A program made the position numbers and the translations under genes. 64,000 nucleotides of DNA from FLUQ01 sp031551515 (lineage in GTDB: Bacteria; Desulfobacterota; Desulfovibrionia; Desulfovibrionales; Desulfovibrionaceae), in assembly GCA_031551515.1 (NCBI GenBank), contig JAVBNL010000001.1, positions 246,354 through 310,353 of the forward strand, given 5' to 3'. The notes under the pieces were generated by a model. The model saw only the letters and a program-made list of their open reading frames with translations, made no database searches and was not told the DNA's origin. This document shows positions 1-8,284 of this stretch, piece after piece; position 1 is the stretch's first letter; every line of letters begins with the position of its first letter.

Positions 1-826
1 GGGCCGTGCTGGAACCCAACTTGAGAATGCTTTTTTCCTGCATGACCCGCAGCAGTTTTTGCTGCGCGGTGTATGGCAGGTTTGAAATCTCGTCCAGAAA
101 CAGCGTGCCTTTATCCGCCATTTCAAAATGCCCCTGCTTGTCGGAAAGAGCGCCGGTAAAGGCCCCTTTCACATAGCCGAACAGTTCGGATTCGATCAGG
201 GTTTCGGGTATGGCGCCGCAGTCTACCGGCACAAAGGGGCCGTCTTTAACCAGGCTGCGGTTGTGCACGGCACGGGCGACCACTTCTTTACCGCTGCCGC
301 TCTCGCCTTCGATCAGCACGGTGAAGGGCGAAGGCGCGACCTTTTCAATGACCCTGGCCAAGGCTTGCACCTGATCGCTCTGCCCCATCAGTTCGAATAT
401 GGACTGGCGTTCGTGCAGTTTTTTGCGCAGCTCTTTGACTTTGCGTTCCAGCTGCCGTTTTTCCAGGGCGTGCGTGATGGCGACGGAAAGCTGATCCTTG
501 TCCACGGGTTTGAGCAGATAATCATAGGCCCCGTTGCGCAGGGCGTTGACCACCAGCTTCACGTCCGAATCGTTGGTCACCATGATAATGGGAACCTGAG
601 GGATAACGGACTGAAACTCCCGCACCATTTCCAGCCCGTTTTTGCCGGGCATTTTAAAATCCAGCAAAATAAGATCCGGCCGTTTGCCCGCGACTATTTC
701 AAGGGCCTGGTCACCGTCTTTCGCCTCCCATACGCTGAAACCCCATTCCTGCAACATGCGCTGCATGCCCGCGCGATAGCTTTGCTCGTCGTCAACAACC
801 AGAATGGTGCCGGAAGAAGCGTTCAT
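1..826 (-). CDS. Sigma-54-dependent response regulator, NtrC family (C-terminus cut by window edge)
   Basis: Translating the minus strand from the ATG at 826 gives an uninterrupted 275-codon frame that runs off the window. It has a receiver domain (residues ~7-120; VVDDE, phosphoacceptor Asp56, Lys106) and then an AAA+ activator domain with Walker A GESGSGKE (~173-181), the sigma-54-contact loop GAFTGA (221-226) and Walker B TLFLDE (~241). The C-terminal part and the Fis-type HTH lie outside. An AGGGAG ribosome site lies just upstream of the ATG. The gene is divergent from the carbamate kinase operon, whose leader holds a -24/-12 promoter, so it is the likely activator of that operon (inference). 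The cognate histidine kinase is not in view. Confidence 0.95.
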   Translation of the reverse strand, partial: MNASSGTILVVDDEQSYRAGMQRMLQEWGFSVWEAKDGDQALEIVAGKRPDLILLDFKMPGKNGLEMVREFQSVIPQVPIIMVTNDSDVKLVVNALRNGAYDYLLKPVDKDQLSVAITHALEKRQLERKVKELRKKLHERQSIFELMGQSDQVQALARVIEKVAPSPFTVLIEGESGSGKEVVARAVHNRSLVKDGPFVPVDCGAIPETLIESELFGYVKGAFTGALSDKQGHFEMADKGTLFLDEISNLPYTAQQKLLRVMQEKSILKLGSSTA

Positions 827-1111
827 ATGGCTCCCTGATATGTCATAATAAGGATATTTCCTGCGATATGGGCAAGCATACCCGACATCAGGCTCGCATG
901 CCATATTTTTATCACCACCATGCCGACTATGGCGACGGAGCCCTATTTTCATGCACAAGTGGTCCAACCAATTATGCAGTTCAATAAAAAATATTCAATT
1001 AAATTTGTTAATTAAGCAAAATTAAATTTTGGCATTGCTTTTGCTGTACCTCAAAAAGAACTAACCCGGCGGGAAACTGCCCGCTGTTACCCGCAAGGAG
1101 CGCGGAACGGT
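827..1111. promoter_or_regulatory. Divergent control region, regulator / carbamate kinase operon
   Basis: This 285-base gap separates the response regulator from the carbamate kinase operon. Its right half (about 960-1040) is strongly AT-rich, unlike the coding DNA around it, and ends in the sigma-54 promoter described separately. Enhancer sites for the activator would be expected here. I could not define a convincing repeated operator by eye. Confidence 0.6.
1030..1045 (+). promoter_or_regulatory. Sigma-54 (-24/-12) promoter
   Basis: TGGCAT-N5-TTGCT matches the RpoN consensus TGGCAC-N5-TTGCW at 10 of 11 fixed positions. The GG and GC are exactly 10 bases apart. It lies 67 bases upstream of the carbamate kinase start and faces it. 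The divergent neighbour encodes a sigma-54 activator, which supports the call. Confidence 0.85.
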
Positions 1112-2128
1112 ATGGACAAGCAACGCACGGTCGTCGTGGCCATCGGCGGCAACGCCCTGGTACGGCAAAATCAACGCGGAACGTTTGAAGAACAGCTCGC
1201 CAACGTGCAGGAAAGCGTGGACACCCTGGCGGACTTGATCCGCCAAGGCTACCGGCTGGTTATCACCCACGGCAACGGGCCTCAGGTCGGCAACCTGTAT
1301 CTGCGCACGGACATCGAAGGCGAACCGCTGACCGCCATGCCCCTTGACGTCTGCGGCGCGGAAACGCAAGGCCAGATCGGCTATGTGATCGAGATGGCCC
1401 TGGTCAACACGTTGCGCAAGATGGGGCTGAACGTTCCCGTGGCCACCGTGGTCACCAGGGTTGAAGTTGACGCGAACGACCCCAATTTCGCCAACCCCAC
1501 CAAACCGGTAGGCCCTTTCTATTCCCATGAGGAACTGGAAAAGAAGCTGGCGGAAAAGCCTTTCACGTATATAGAAGACAGCGGGCGGGGTTTTCGCCGG
1601 GTGGTGGCTTCCCCGGAACCCGTGACCATTTTGCAGGAACAGACCATCCGCGATCTTTCCGCTTCCGGCACGGTGGTCATTGCCGGCGGCGGAGGCGGCA
1701 TTCCTGTCATTCGCACTTCCGACGGGCAGTATCGCGGCGTGGAGGCGGTTATCGACAAAGACCGCACTTCCGCCCTGCTGGCCTCGGTGATCGGGGCCGA
1801 CTTTCTGCTCATCCTCACCGGAGTTGAAAAAGTAGCTATCAACTTCAATAAGCCGGACATGCGCGAACTTGACAGCATGACTGTCTCTGAAGCCGCCGCG
1901 TATATGGCCGAAGGGCAATTCCCCCCCGGCAGCATGGGCCCGAAAGTTGAGGCGGCCATGCGTTTCGCGTCAACCGGCAACGGCTGCGCCGTTATAACCA
2001 CACTCTCTCGCGCGGCCGATGCGCTGGCCGGGGCCAACGGCACCTGCATCGTTTCCGATTCTTCCTATTCCGGCCATGTTGTGCCAGAATGCGCCCGCGA
2101 ACGCCAAAACCGGAACGCCGCCGGATAA
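1112..2128 (+). CDS. arcC: Carbamate kinase
   Basis: The enzyme catalyses carbamoyl phosphate + ADP = ATP + CO2 + NH3 and is normally the ATP-yielding last step of arginine, agmatine or allantoin fermentation. The 338-residue product has the amino-acid-kinase fold signatures AIGGNAL (10-16), THGNGPQVGN (~51) and the nucleotide-site VIDKDRTSALLA (~211). It is about 25 residues longer than usual because of a C-terminal tail. AAGGAG lies 11 bases before the ATG. As the first gene before fdrA and the DUF1116 gene, and with no arginine deiminase or ornithine carbamoyltransferase nearby, it probably uses carbamoyl phosphate made by its operon partners (inference), like the E. coli catabolic kinase AllK. 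Confidence 0.93.
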   Translation: MDKQRTVVVAIGGNALVRQNQRGTFEEQLANVQESVDTLADLIRQGYRLVITHGNGPQVGNLYLRTDIEGEPLTAMPLDVCGAETQGQIGYVIEMALVNTLRKMGLNVPVATVVTRVEVDANDPNFANPTKPVGPFYSHEELEKKLAEKPFTYIEDSGRGFRRVVASPEPVTILQEQTIRDLSASGTVVIAGGGGGIPVIRTSDGQYRGVEAVIDKDRTSALLASVIGADFLLILTGVEKVAINFNKPDMRELDSMTVSEAAAYMAEGQFPPGSMGPKVEAAMRFASTGNGCAVITTLSRAADALAGANGTCIVSDSSYSGHVVPECARERQNRNAAG

Positions 2129-2161
2129 AATGCACCGCAACCTTTAGACAAGGAAAAAGGC

Positions 2162-3697
2162 ATGTCTCAGGTCCGCTCCATAATTTTGCCGAATACCTAC
2201 CGCGATTCGGTCTTCCTCATGAAGCTTTCCAGCCAGGCCAAGACGGAAAGCGAAGCGGAGCAAGTCTCTGCCATGATGGGCACCCCGCGCAACAAAGAAC
2301 TTTTTGTCCAATCCGGCCTTGCTACCCCTGAAATGGAACAGGCCGGGCCGGAAGACCTCATCATTGCCGTCAAAGGCGCGCCGGGCAACCTGGATGCCGC
2401 CGAAGGGGCCGTAAAACGCCTGCTGGCCGAAGCCGCCCCCAAAAAGAGCGGCGGCCGGGGCGAAGAGCTGCCCCATGACCTGGACGAGGCCGTAAAACAC
2501 GACCCCGACCTGAATCTGGCCCTTATCTCCGTGGCCGGCGATTATGCCCGCTATGAAGCGGCCAAAGCCGTGAACGCGGGCATGGATGTCATGCTGTACA
2601 GCGACAATATTTCGCTGGAAGACGAAATCGCCCTGAAAAAACAGGCCAGCCGCAAAGGCGTGCTGGTCATGGGGCCTGATTGCGGCACAGCCATAATTAA
2701 CGGCGTGCCCCTGGCCTTTGCCAACCACGTTTCCAAAGGCCCCGTGGGCATCGTGGGCGCTTCCGGCACCGGCTTGCAAGAGGTCATCTGCCTGCTTGAG
2801 CGGCTGGGGGTCGGCATCAGCCAGGCCTACGGCACCGGCGGACGCGATTTGAAAGACGACGTGGGCGCCCTGACCGCCGTGGCCGCCCTGCACCGGCTGG
2901 AGCATGATGAAGAAACCAAGGTCATCGTACTCCTTGGCAAACCGCCGGGAAAGAGCACCCGCGCCATGCTGGCCGCACTGCTGCCCACGCTGGGCAAGCC
3001 TGTATTCGTGCACTATCTCGGCGCCAGCGACCATGCGCCGGAAGAAGCGGCCGGGCTGCACAGCGCCAAAGACCTGACCGAACTGGCCATTGTCACCGCC
3101 CGCCACGTGAAGCCGGGCCTGAACACCGACGCCATCGCCTCCGCCCCCGCCATGCCCGCCAAAGCGCGCAAGGGGTATCTGCGCGGCCTCTTCGGCGGCG
3201 GCACCCTGTGCCAGGAAGCGGCGGAACTGGCCGCTCCCCTTCTGGAAGGCGACAAATACAGCAACCTTAAGGTGGCGGGTTTCGCCCCCATCAAAGCCGC
3301 CGACAAAAGCCGCGGCCATTGTTTCTGGGATTTCGGCGACGACGAATTCACCGTGGGCCGCCCCCACCCCATGATGGCTCCTGAATTGAAAATGGAACGC
3401 CTGGTCAGCGAGCTTGTGGACCCGGAAGTTTCCGTGGTGCTTATGGATATGGTCATCGGCTACGGCGCGCACCAGGATCAGGCGGGCGAGTTTCTGCGCG
3501 CCCTGAAAACCGCTTCCGCCCAAAACGCCGCAGCCGCGGGCAACACCATCATCGTGGCCTCGGTCTGCGGCACGGACGCCGATTCGCCCAGCCGCAAAGA
3601 CCAGGTCGAGCTGCTTGAAAAAGCCGGGGTCATCGTCTGCGGCAGCAACGCGCAAGCCGCCATTTTCGCCGCCAAAGCCGCCCGGGGAGGTAAATAG
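2162..3697 (+). CDS. fdrA: FdrA-family acyl-CoA-synthetase-like protein (AllF-like)
   Basis: This 511-residue protein resembles FdrA. It has a succinyl-CoA-synthetase-like region with VLVMGPDCGTAIING (~170), a glycine-rich nucleotide/CoA-type loop VGIVGASGTGLQEV (~196) and a ligase-like C-terminal half. In E. coli, FdrA, YlbE and YlbF (AllF, AllG, AllH) have been assigned to oxamate carbamoyltransferase of anaerobic allantoin breakdown, which passes carbamoyl phosphate to a carbamate kinase. Kinase, FdrA and YlbE-like genes are consecutive here, so an analogous carbamoyl transfer is likely. The substrate is not provable from sequence. AGGAAAAAGGC precedes the ATG. Confidence 0.88.
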   Translation: MSQVRSIILPNTYRDSVFLMKLSSQAKTESEAEQVSAMMGTPRNKELFVQSGLATPEMEQAGPEDLIIAVKGAPGNLDAAEGAVKRLLAEAAPKKSGGRGEELPHDLDEAVKHDPDLNLALISVAGDYARYEAAKAVNAGMDVMLYSDNISLEDEIALKKQASRKGVLVMGPDCGTAIINGVPLAFANHVSKGPVGIVGASGTGLQEVICLLERLGVGISQAYGTGGRDLKDDVGALTAVAALHRLEHDEETKVIVLLGKPPGKSTRAMLAALLPTLGKPVFVHYLGASDHAPEEAAGLHSAKDLTELAIVTARHVKPGLNTDAIASAPAMPAKARKGYLRGLFGGGTLCQEAAELAAPLLEGDKYSNLKVAGFAPIKAADKSRGHCFWDFGDDEFTVGRPHPMMAPELKMERLVSELVDPEVSVVLMDMVIGYGAHQDQAGEFLRALKTASAQNAAAAGNTIIVASVCGTDADSPSRKDQVELLEKAGVIVCGSNAQAAIFAAKAARGGK

Positions 3698-3699
3698 CC

Positions 3700-5118
3700 A
3701 TGTCTGATGCTCTGCACGTAGCCGCTCTCGGCGTTGACGCCTTTGACCGGGCTTTTGCCGAAACCGCAACCCCCTATACCCGTCTGGACTGGCGGCCCCC
3801 CGCTTCCGGCCACACCGACCTGGTGGACATTCTGTTTAAGCTGGAAACGCGTTGCGTCAACGATAAAGGCGAATCGCTCATCGACGCGGCCAACCAGGAA
3901 GCGTTTGGGCGCATCTGCTCCGGCCGCCCGACCCTCAAACGCCTGCGCCCGGCGAACGAATGCATACCCGGTATGCAAAAGACCGCCATTTACCACGCCG
4001 GTCCCCCCGTACACTGGGACAACATGTGCGGCCCCATGCGCGGCGCCTATATTGGCGCGCTGAAATACGAAGGCCTGGCCAAAACCGACTCTGAAGCCGA
4101 AGACCTGATGGCCTCCGGCAAGATCACTTACGGTCCCAACCACGACAACAAGTGCGTGGGCCCCATGACCGGTATGATTTCCTATTCCATGCCGCTGTGG
4201 GTGGTGGAAAACGATGCGTTCGGCAACACGGCCTACTGCACGGTCAACGAAGGCATAGGCAAGGTCATGCGCTTCGGAGCCAACGGCCCGGAAGTCATTG
4301 AACGGCTGAAATGGATCGAAACCGTGTTCGCCCCGGCCGTGGACAAGGCTCTGGAAAAGACCGGCGGAGTCAACCTGAAGAACATCGCGGCCCAGTCCTT
4401 GGCCATGGGCGATGAAATGCACCAGCGCAACGTGGCCGCCAGCCTGAACTGCTATAAAGCCATTTGCGCGGAACTCGCTTCCGTTGCCGCATCCAGCCCC
4501 GAAGGCCCGGCGATTATCGAATTTCTGGTCAAAAAGAACGAGCAGTTCTTCCTCAACCTGGCCATGGCCATGGGCAAAGTGCTGACCGACCCGGCCCGCG
4601 ACATCCCCTACAGCACGGTCATCACCTGCATGAGCCGCAACGGCGTGGAATTCGGCATCAGGGTCAGCGGCCTGGGCGATGTCTGGTTCACGGCCCCCTG
4701 CCTGAACCCCCAGGCCCTGTATTTTCCAGGGTATTCCGAAGCCGACGCCAACCCCGATATGGGCGACTCCGCCATTGTCGAATGCTTCGGCATCGGCGGC
4801 TTCGCCATGGGTTCCGCCCCGGCCGTGGTGCGCTTTGTGGGCGCGGGCGGCCTTGCGGATGCGCTGGAGTACACCCGTTCCATGGGCCGCATCACTGTGG
4901 GCTCCAACCCCGACCTGCCCATGCCCAACATGGATTTCGCCGGCGTGCCCACGGGCATTGACATCAGAAAGGTCGTGGCCACAGGGGTGCTGCCGGTCAT
5001 CAACACGGGCGTTGCCCATAAAGAGCCCGGCATCGGCCAGGTGGGCGCGGGCATAGTCACGCCGCCCATGGATATTATGGTACAGGCGCTGAAGGCTTTC
5101 GCCGCCAAGTATCTGTGA
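3700..5118 (+). CDS. DUF1116 protein (YlbE/AllG-like), putative carbamoyltransferase subunit
   Basis: This 472-residue protein matches the YlbE/DUF1116 family in length and in the order of its conserved blocks: HWDNMCGPMRGA (~105), GPNHDNKCVGPMTGM (~146), CMSRNGVEFGI (~309), and a C-terminal NTGVAHKEPGIGQVG. It begins 2 bases after the fdrA stop, with GGGAGG inside the end of fdrA, so the two are translationally coupled and probably form a complex. The third E. coli subunit (AllH/YlbF, DUF2877) has no counterpart in the operon or elsewhere in the window. Confidence 0.88.
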   Translation: MSDALHVAALGVDAFDRAFAETATPYTRLDWRPPASGHTDLVDILFKLETRCVNDKGESLIDAANQEAFGRICSGRPTLKRLRPANECIPGMQKTAIYHAGPPVHWDNMCGPMRGAYIGALKYEGLAKTDSEAEDLMASGKITYGPNHDNKCVGPMTGMISYSMPLWVVENDAFGNTAYCTVNEGIGKVMRFGANGPEVIERLKWIETVFAPAVDKALEKTGGVNLKNIAAQSLAMGDEMHQRNVAASLNCYKAICAELASVAASSPEGPAIIEFLVKKNEQFFLNLAMAMGKVLTDPARDIPYSTVITCMSRNGVEFGIRVSGLGDVWFTAPCLNPQALYFPGYSEADANPDMGDSAIVECFGIGGFAMGSAPAVVRFVGAGGLADALEYTRSMGRITVGSNPDLPMPNMDFAGVPTGIDIRKVVATGVLPVINTGVAHKEPGIGQVGAGIVTPPMDIMVQALKAFAAKYL

Positions 5119-5189
5119 TCCGCGGGGACGTTCCGCGGCTTGCCGCCGGACATCCTGACGCAAAACGAAGCATTACACCACCGTGCAAA

Positions 5190-5218
5190 GCGGCTCCGGC
5201 CATCTGGGCCGGAGCCGC
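5190..5218 (+). terminator. Intra-operon hairpin
   Basis: GCGGCTCCGGCC (5190-5201) pairs perfectly with 5207-5218 across a 5-base loop. No T-tract follows. It sits between the DUF1116 gene and the permease gene and may act as a partial terminator or an mRNA-stabilising or processing structure. Confidence 0.6.
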
Positions 5219-5249
5219 CCCAAACAGCTAACCCCCAGAGAACACTTAT

Positions 5250-6848
5250 ATGCAGTTGCCCGTCTCTCTCGTAACCTGGTTGTCGGCGGTGCTCCCCATC
5301 GCAGTGCTGCTCATCCTGCTCATCAAATTTCAATGGGGAGTGGCGGAAGCCTCTCCCGTGGGCCTCGCCATCGCTTTTGTCACCGGCTGGGCCGTCTTCG
5401 GTGGTTCCTTTCTCTTGCTGGCCGGGGAACTGGCCAAGGGCATCTGGAGCGGCATCGCCGTCATGGCTGTGGTGGTGCCCGCCATTCTTATTTTTGAGGT
5501 CACGGACGAGGCAAAAGCTTTCGAATCTTTCCGCCGGGGCATGCAAAAGTTTTCGCCCAACGAACTGCTGCAGGTACTGACCGTGGGCTGGGTGTTCGCC
5601 AGCTTCTTGCAAGGCGTCACCGGCTTCGGCGTGCCCGTGGCCATTGTGGCTCCTTTGCTGGTGGGTATGGGCGTGCGCCCCTTCTGGGCCGTGGCCATCC
5701 CCCTCATCGGCCACGCCTGGGCCACCACCTTCGGCACCCTGGCCGTGGCTTGGGAGGCTCTTGTTTTCCAAACCGCCATTTCCGGCTCCCTACTTCTGTC
5801 CACCGCCATCTGGGCAGGCGTTTTCACCTGGGCCATGGATTTTACGGCCGGCATTTCCATCTGCCTGTTCTACGCGGGGCGTAACGGCCTGCGCCAGGGA
5901 CTTCCCGCCGTTTTGGCCCTCAGCGCCCTGCACGGCGGCGGGCAACTGCTGCTCTCTCAGTACAACCAGGTGCTGTGCAACTTCCTCGTTTCCAGCGCCG
6001 GTCTCATCCTGGCCTATGTTCTAGGCCGCACCGCTTTGTACGCCAAGGCCTACAACAATCCCGGCTCCAGGCTTATGGATCGCAGCATAGCCAGCAACGG
6101 AGCCGACGAGAGGCCGTTGCCCCTGTCCTTGCATGAGGCGTTTCTGCCCTACTATGTGCTGACGGGCATTACCCTATTTGTACTGCTCATCCCGCCGGTC
6201 AAAAAAGCCCTGAGCTTTTTGGTCGTGGGCCTGCCCTTCCCGCAGACGGCCACTTCCTTCGGCTTTGTCAACCCGGCCGTGGCCCTGTATGCGCCCATCA
6301 CCGTGTTCACCCACGCCGGAGTGTTCCTCACTCTGGCGAGCATCCTCGGTTACTACTTCTTCAAAAGTAAGAACGTGATGCACCCGAATTCAGCCAAAAA
6401 TATTTTGCGCCGGACTATGGAAAAATCCGCTCCGGCCACTATCGCGGTTATCCTGCTCATCGCCATGTCCAAACTTATGGGCGGCACCGGGCAGGTGCTG
6501 GTGCTGGCCCAGGGCACTGCAGCCGTTACCGGCAAATATTACGCGCTATTCGCGCCCTTCATCGGAGTGCTGGGCGCGTTCATGACTTCCAGCAACATGG
6601 CCTCGAACATTTTGTTCGGCTCTTTTCAGCAGACCATGGCCGATTTACTGCAACTCAACCCGGCGGTTATTCTGGGCGCGCAAACAGGCGGCGGGGCTAT
6701 CGGTAACGTGATCTGCCCCGGCAACGTGCTGCTGGGCACCACCACGGCGGGCATACTCGGCCGGGAAGGGGCGCTTCTCAAAATGCTCATTCCCTTAGGC
6801 GTGGCCGTAGCGGTATTCTGCGGCGTCATTGCCTTTATTGTGACCTGA
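5250..6848 (+). CDS. L-lactate permease (LctP)-family transporter
   Basis: This polytopic inner-membrane protein of 532 residues has about 12-13 hydrophobic segments. The block FLQGVTGFGVPVAIVAPLL (~129) followed by LIGHAWATTFGTLAV corresponds to the hallmark FLEGAAGFGTPVAI region of LctP/LldP permeases. The family moves lactate, glycolate and related 2-hydroxy/2-oxo acids with protons. Its position after fdrA and the DUF1116 gene suggests that it imports the pathway substrate or exports an acid product such as oxamate, oxalate or oxalurate (inference). No strong Shine-Dalgarno is seen before the ATG. Confidence 0.85.
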   Translation: MQLPVSLVTWLSAVLPIAVLLILLIKFQWGVAEASPVGLAIAFVTGWAVFGGSFLLLAGELAKGIWSGIAVMAVVVPAILIFEVTDEAKAFESFRRGMQKFSPNELLQVLTVGWVFASFLQGVTGFGVPVAIVAPLLVGMGVRPFWAVAIPLIGHAWATTFGTLAVAWEALVFQTAISGSLLLSTAIWAGVFTWAMDFTAGISICLFYAGRNGLRQGLPAVLALSALHGGGQLLLSQYNQVLCNFLVSSAGLILAYVLGRTALYAKAYNNPGSRLMDRSIASNGADERPLPLSLHEAFLPYYVLTGITLFVLLIPPVKKALSFLVVGLPFPQTATSFGFVNPAVALYAPITVFTHAGVFLTLASILGYYFFKSKNVMHPNSAKNILRRTMEKSAPATIAVILLIAMSKLMGGTGQVLVLAQGTAAVTGKYYALFAPFIGVLGAFMTSSNMASNILFGSFQQTMADLLQLNPAVILGAQTGGGAIGNVICPGNVLLGTTTAGILGREGALLKMLIPLGVAVAVFCGVIAFIVT

Positions 6849-6876
6849 TTACGCCAGATTACGGAGGAACGATCCC

Positions 6877-7056
6877 ATGCTCGGCAAAATATCCATGGCA
6901 ACCATGCTCAACCTGGGCAGCCTCGCCACTTTCGCAGCCTTTCCTATGCTCTATTCCGCCGTATACGGCGGCGGAACGGGAGTTCTTGTCGGCGGTATGG
7001 CCCTGATGGTTTTCAGCATGCTCGCCCCGTTCGTCGCGCTTAAGTGCAAGCAGTAA
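6877..7056 (+). CDS. Small membrane protein, 59 residues
   Basis: A short frame starts at ATG 6877 and ends at TAA 7054-7056, with GGAGG 9 bases upstream and only 28 bases after the permease stop. The product is MLGKISMATMLNLGSLATFA, then two hydrophobic stretches (about residues 10-32 and 36-55) parted by GGGTG, then a short basic tail ending KCKQ. The two-helix layout and tight placement suggest a small partner of the LctP-type permease or of the enzyme pair. I recognise no family. Confidence 0.72.
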   Translation: MLGKISMATMLNLGSLATFAAFPMLYSAVYGGGTGVLVGGMALMVFSMLAPFVALKCKQ

Positions 7057-7072
7057 TAGCGAATGCGTATAC

Positions 7073-7150
7073 CCGTTCACACATAGCGCTCGCGCGACCC
7101 TTCATAAAAATTCACGTGTAGCCGTTCATAGCGCTCGCGTGCAGTTGACA
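7073..7150 (+). promoter_or_regulatory. Paired direct repeats and -35-like box upstream of TRAP operon
   Basis: CCGTTCA followed by TAGCGCTCGCG occurs at 7073-7096 (with a 4-base insertion) and again at 7122-7141. A perfect TTGACA at 7145-7150 follows at once, but no good -10 box was found at 16-18 bases. The repeats may be operators for the TRAP genes. Confidence 0.4.
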
Positions 7151-7220
7151 AAAAAGGTAAACATTTTTCCACACAACACGCCCGGCGGACATCCTCGGGC
7201 AAGTAACAAGGAGAGCCTCC

Positions 7221-8222
7221 ATGAAACAACGCCTTCTAACGGCCCTTCTCGCCGTCGCCGTGGTCTTGTCGGCCGCTTCCGTCGCTTTTGCGGCGCCGAC
7301 CGTCATCAAAATCGGCCACGATCTTTCCGAAGACACTCCCCAGCATGCGGGCTGCCTGAAGTTCAAGGAAATCGTTGAAAAAAAGACCAACGGCGCGGTG
7401 ACCGTGCAAATCTTCCCCTCCAACCAGCTGGGCAGCGATCGTGAAACCACGGAATTTCTGCAAACCGGCAGCGTGCAGGCGGCCCTTATCCCCACAGCCA
7501 AACTGAGCCTGTTCGCTCCCGCCCTGCAGTTGCCCGACCTGCCTTTCTTTTTCCCCAGCCGTGAAATTACCTATAAATTTCTTGATAGTGAGGTCGGCGA
7601 CGAGCTACTGGCCCAGCTTGCCAAAAAGGGTATTCGCGGCGCGGCGTTCTGGGAAAGCGGATTCAAGCAATTCACCGCCAACAAGGAACTGAAAAGCCCC
7701 GACGATTTCAAGGGCTTGAAGTTCCGGACCATGGAAAGCCCCATCCTGATCGAACAGTTCAAAGCCCTGGGCGCCAACCCCGTGCCCATCGACTTCGGCG
7801 AGACCTACAACGCCCTGCAACAAAAGGTTGTTGACGGCCAGGAAAACCCGTTGGTCTCCATCGTGCGCATGCGTTTTTACGAGGTGCAGACCAACACCGT
7901 CATCAGCAACCACGGCTATCTGCCTTACGGCTTCCTGTTCAGCAAGCGCTGGCTGGATAAACAGCCCGTCGACGTACAAAAGATTCTGCTCCAGACGGCC
8001 AAGGAAGTGGCCGCTTTCCAGCGTGAAGAAACCGTGCGCCGTGAAAAGGCCTTTATTGAAACCATTGAGAAGTCCGGTTGCAAGGTCACCTATCTGACGC
8101 CGGAACAAAAGAAAGCCTTTGCCGACGCCACCCGCCCCGTGCACCAGAAGTTTGAAGCCTCCATCGGCAAAGAACTGATGGCCAAGGCCTATAAAAAAAT
8201 CAGCGAATTGCAGAAGCAGTAA
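7221..8222 (+). CDS. dctP: TRAP transporter solute-binding protein, DctP family
   Basis: This is the periplasmic ligand-binding subunit of a tripartite ATP-independent transporter. Its 333 residues begin with a cleavable signal peptide (MKQRLLTALL... cut after AFA, ~24). Family blocks are QLGSDRETTEFLQTGSVQ (~75), the carboxylate-binding Arg region FKGLKFRTMESP (~170) and YNALQQKVVDGQENP (~200). AAGGAGAGCCTCC precedes the ATG. The ligand is probably an organic acid; it may be the substrate of the neighbouring enzymes, but nothing in the sequence fixes it. Confidence 0.93.
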   Translation: MKQRLLTALLAVAVVLSAASVAFAAPTVIKIGHDLSEDTPQHAGCLKFKEIVEKKTNGAVTVQIFPSNQLGSDRETTEFLQTGSVQAALIPTAKLSLFAPALQLPDLPFFFPSREITYKFLDSEVGDELLAQLAKKGIRGAAFWESGFKQFTANKELKSPDDFKGLKFRTMESPILIEQFKALGANPVPIDFGETYNALQQKVVDGQENPLVSIVRMRFYEVQTNTVISNHGYLPYGFLFSKRWLDKQPVDVQKILLQTAKEVAAFQREETVRREKAFIETIEKSGCKVTYLTPEQKKAFADATRPVHQKFEASIGKELMAKAYKKISELQKQ

Positions 8223-8237
8223 ACAACGCACTCCGTC

Positions 8238-8270
8238 CCGGGCGGGCTTGACCGTTCAAGACCCGCCCGG
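8238..8270 (+). terminator. Hairpin between dctP and dctQ
   Basis: CCGGGCGGG (8238-8246) pairs with CCCGCCCGG (8262-8270), extended by CTTGA/TCAAG across one bulge. There is no T-run. Such hairpins often make the binding protein more abundant than the membrane subunits. Confidence 0.6.
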
Positions 8271-8284
8271 CCCAAGGACCGCCC

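Noticed and set aside
128..838. Plus-strand frame of 236 codons at the left edge
   Set aside because: It is antisense to the response regulator, whose minus-strand translation gives full receiver and AAA+ motifs.
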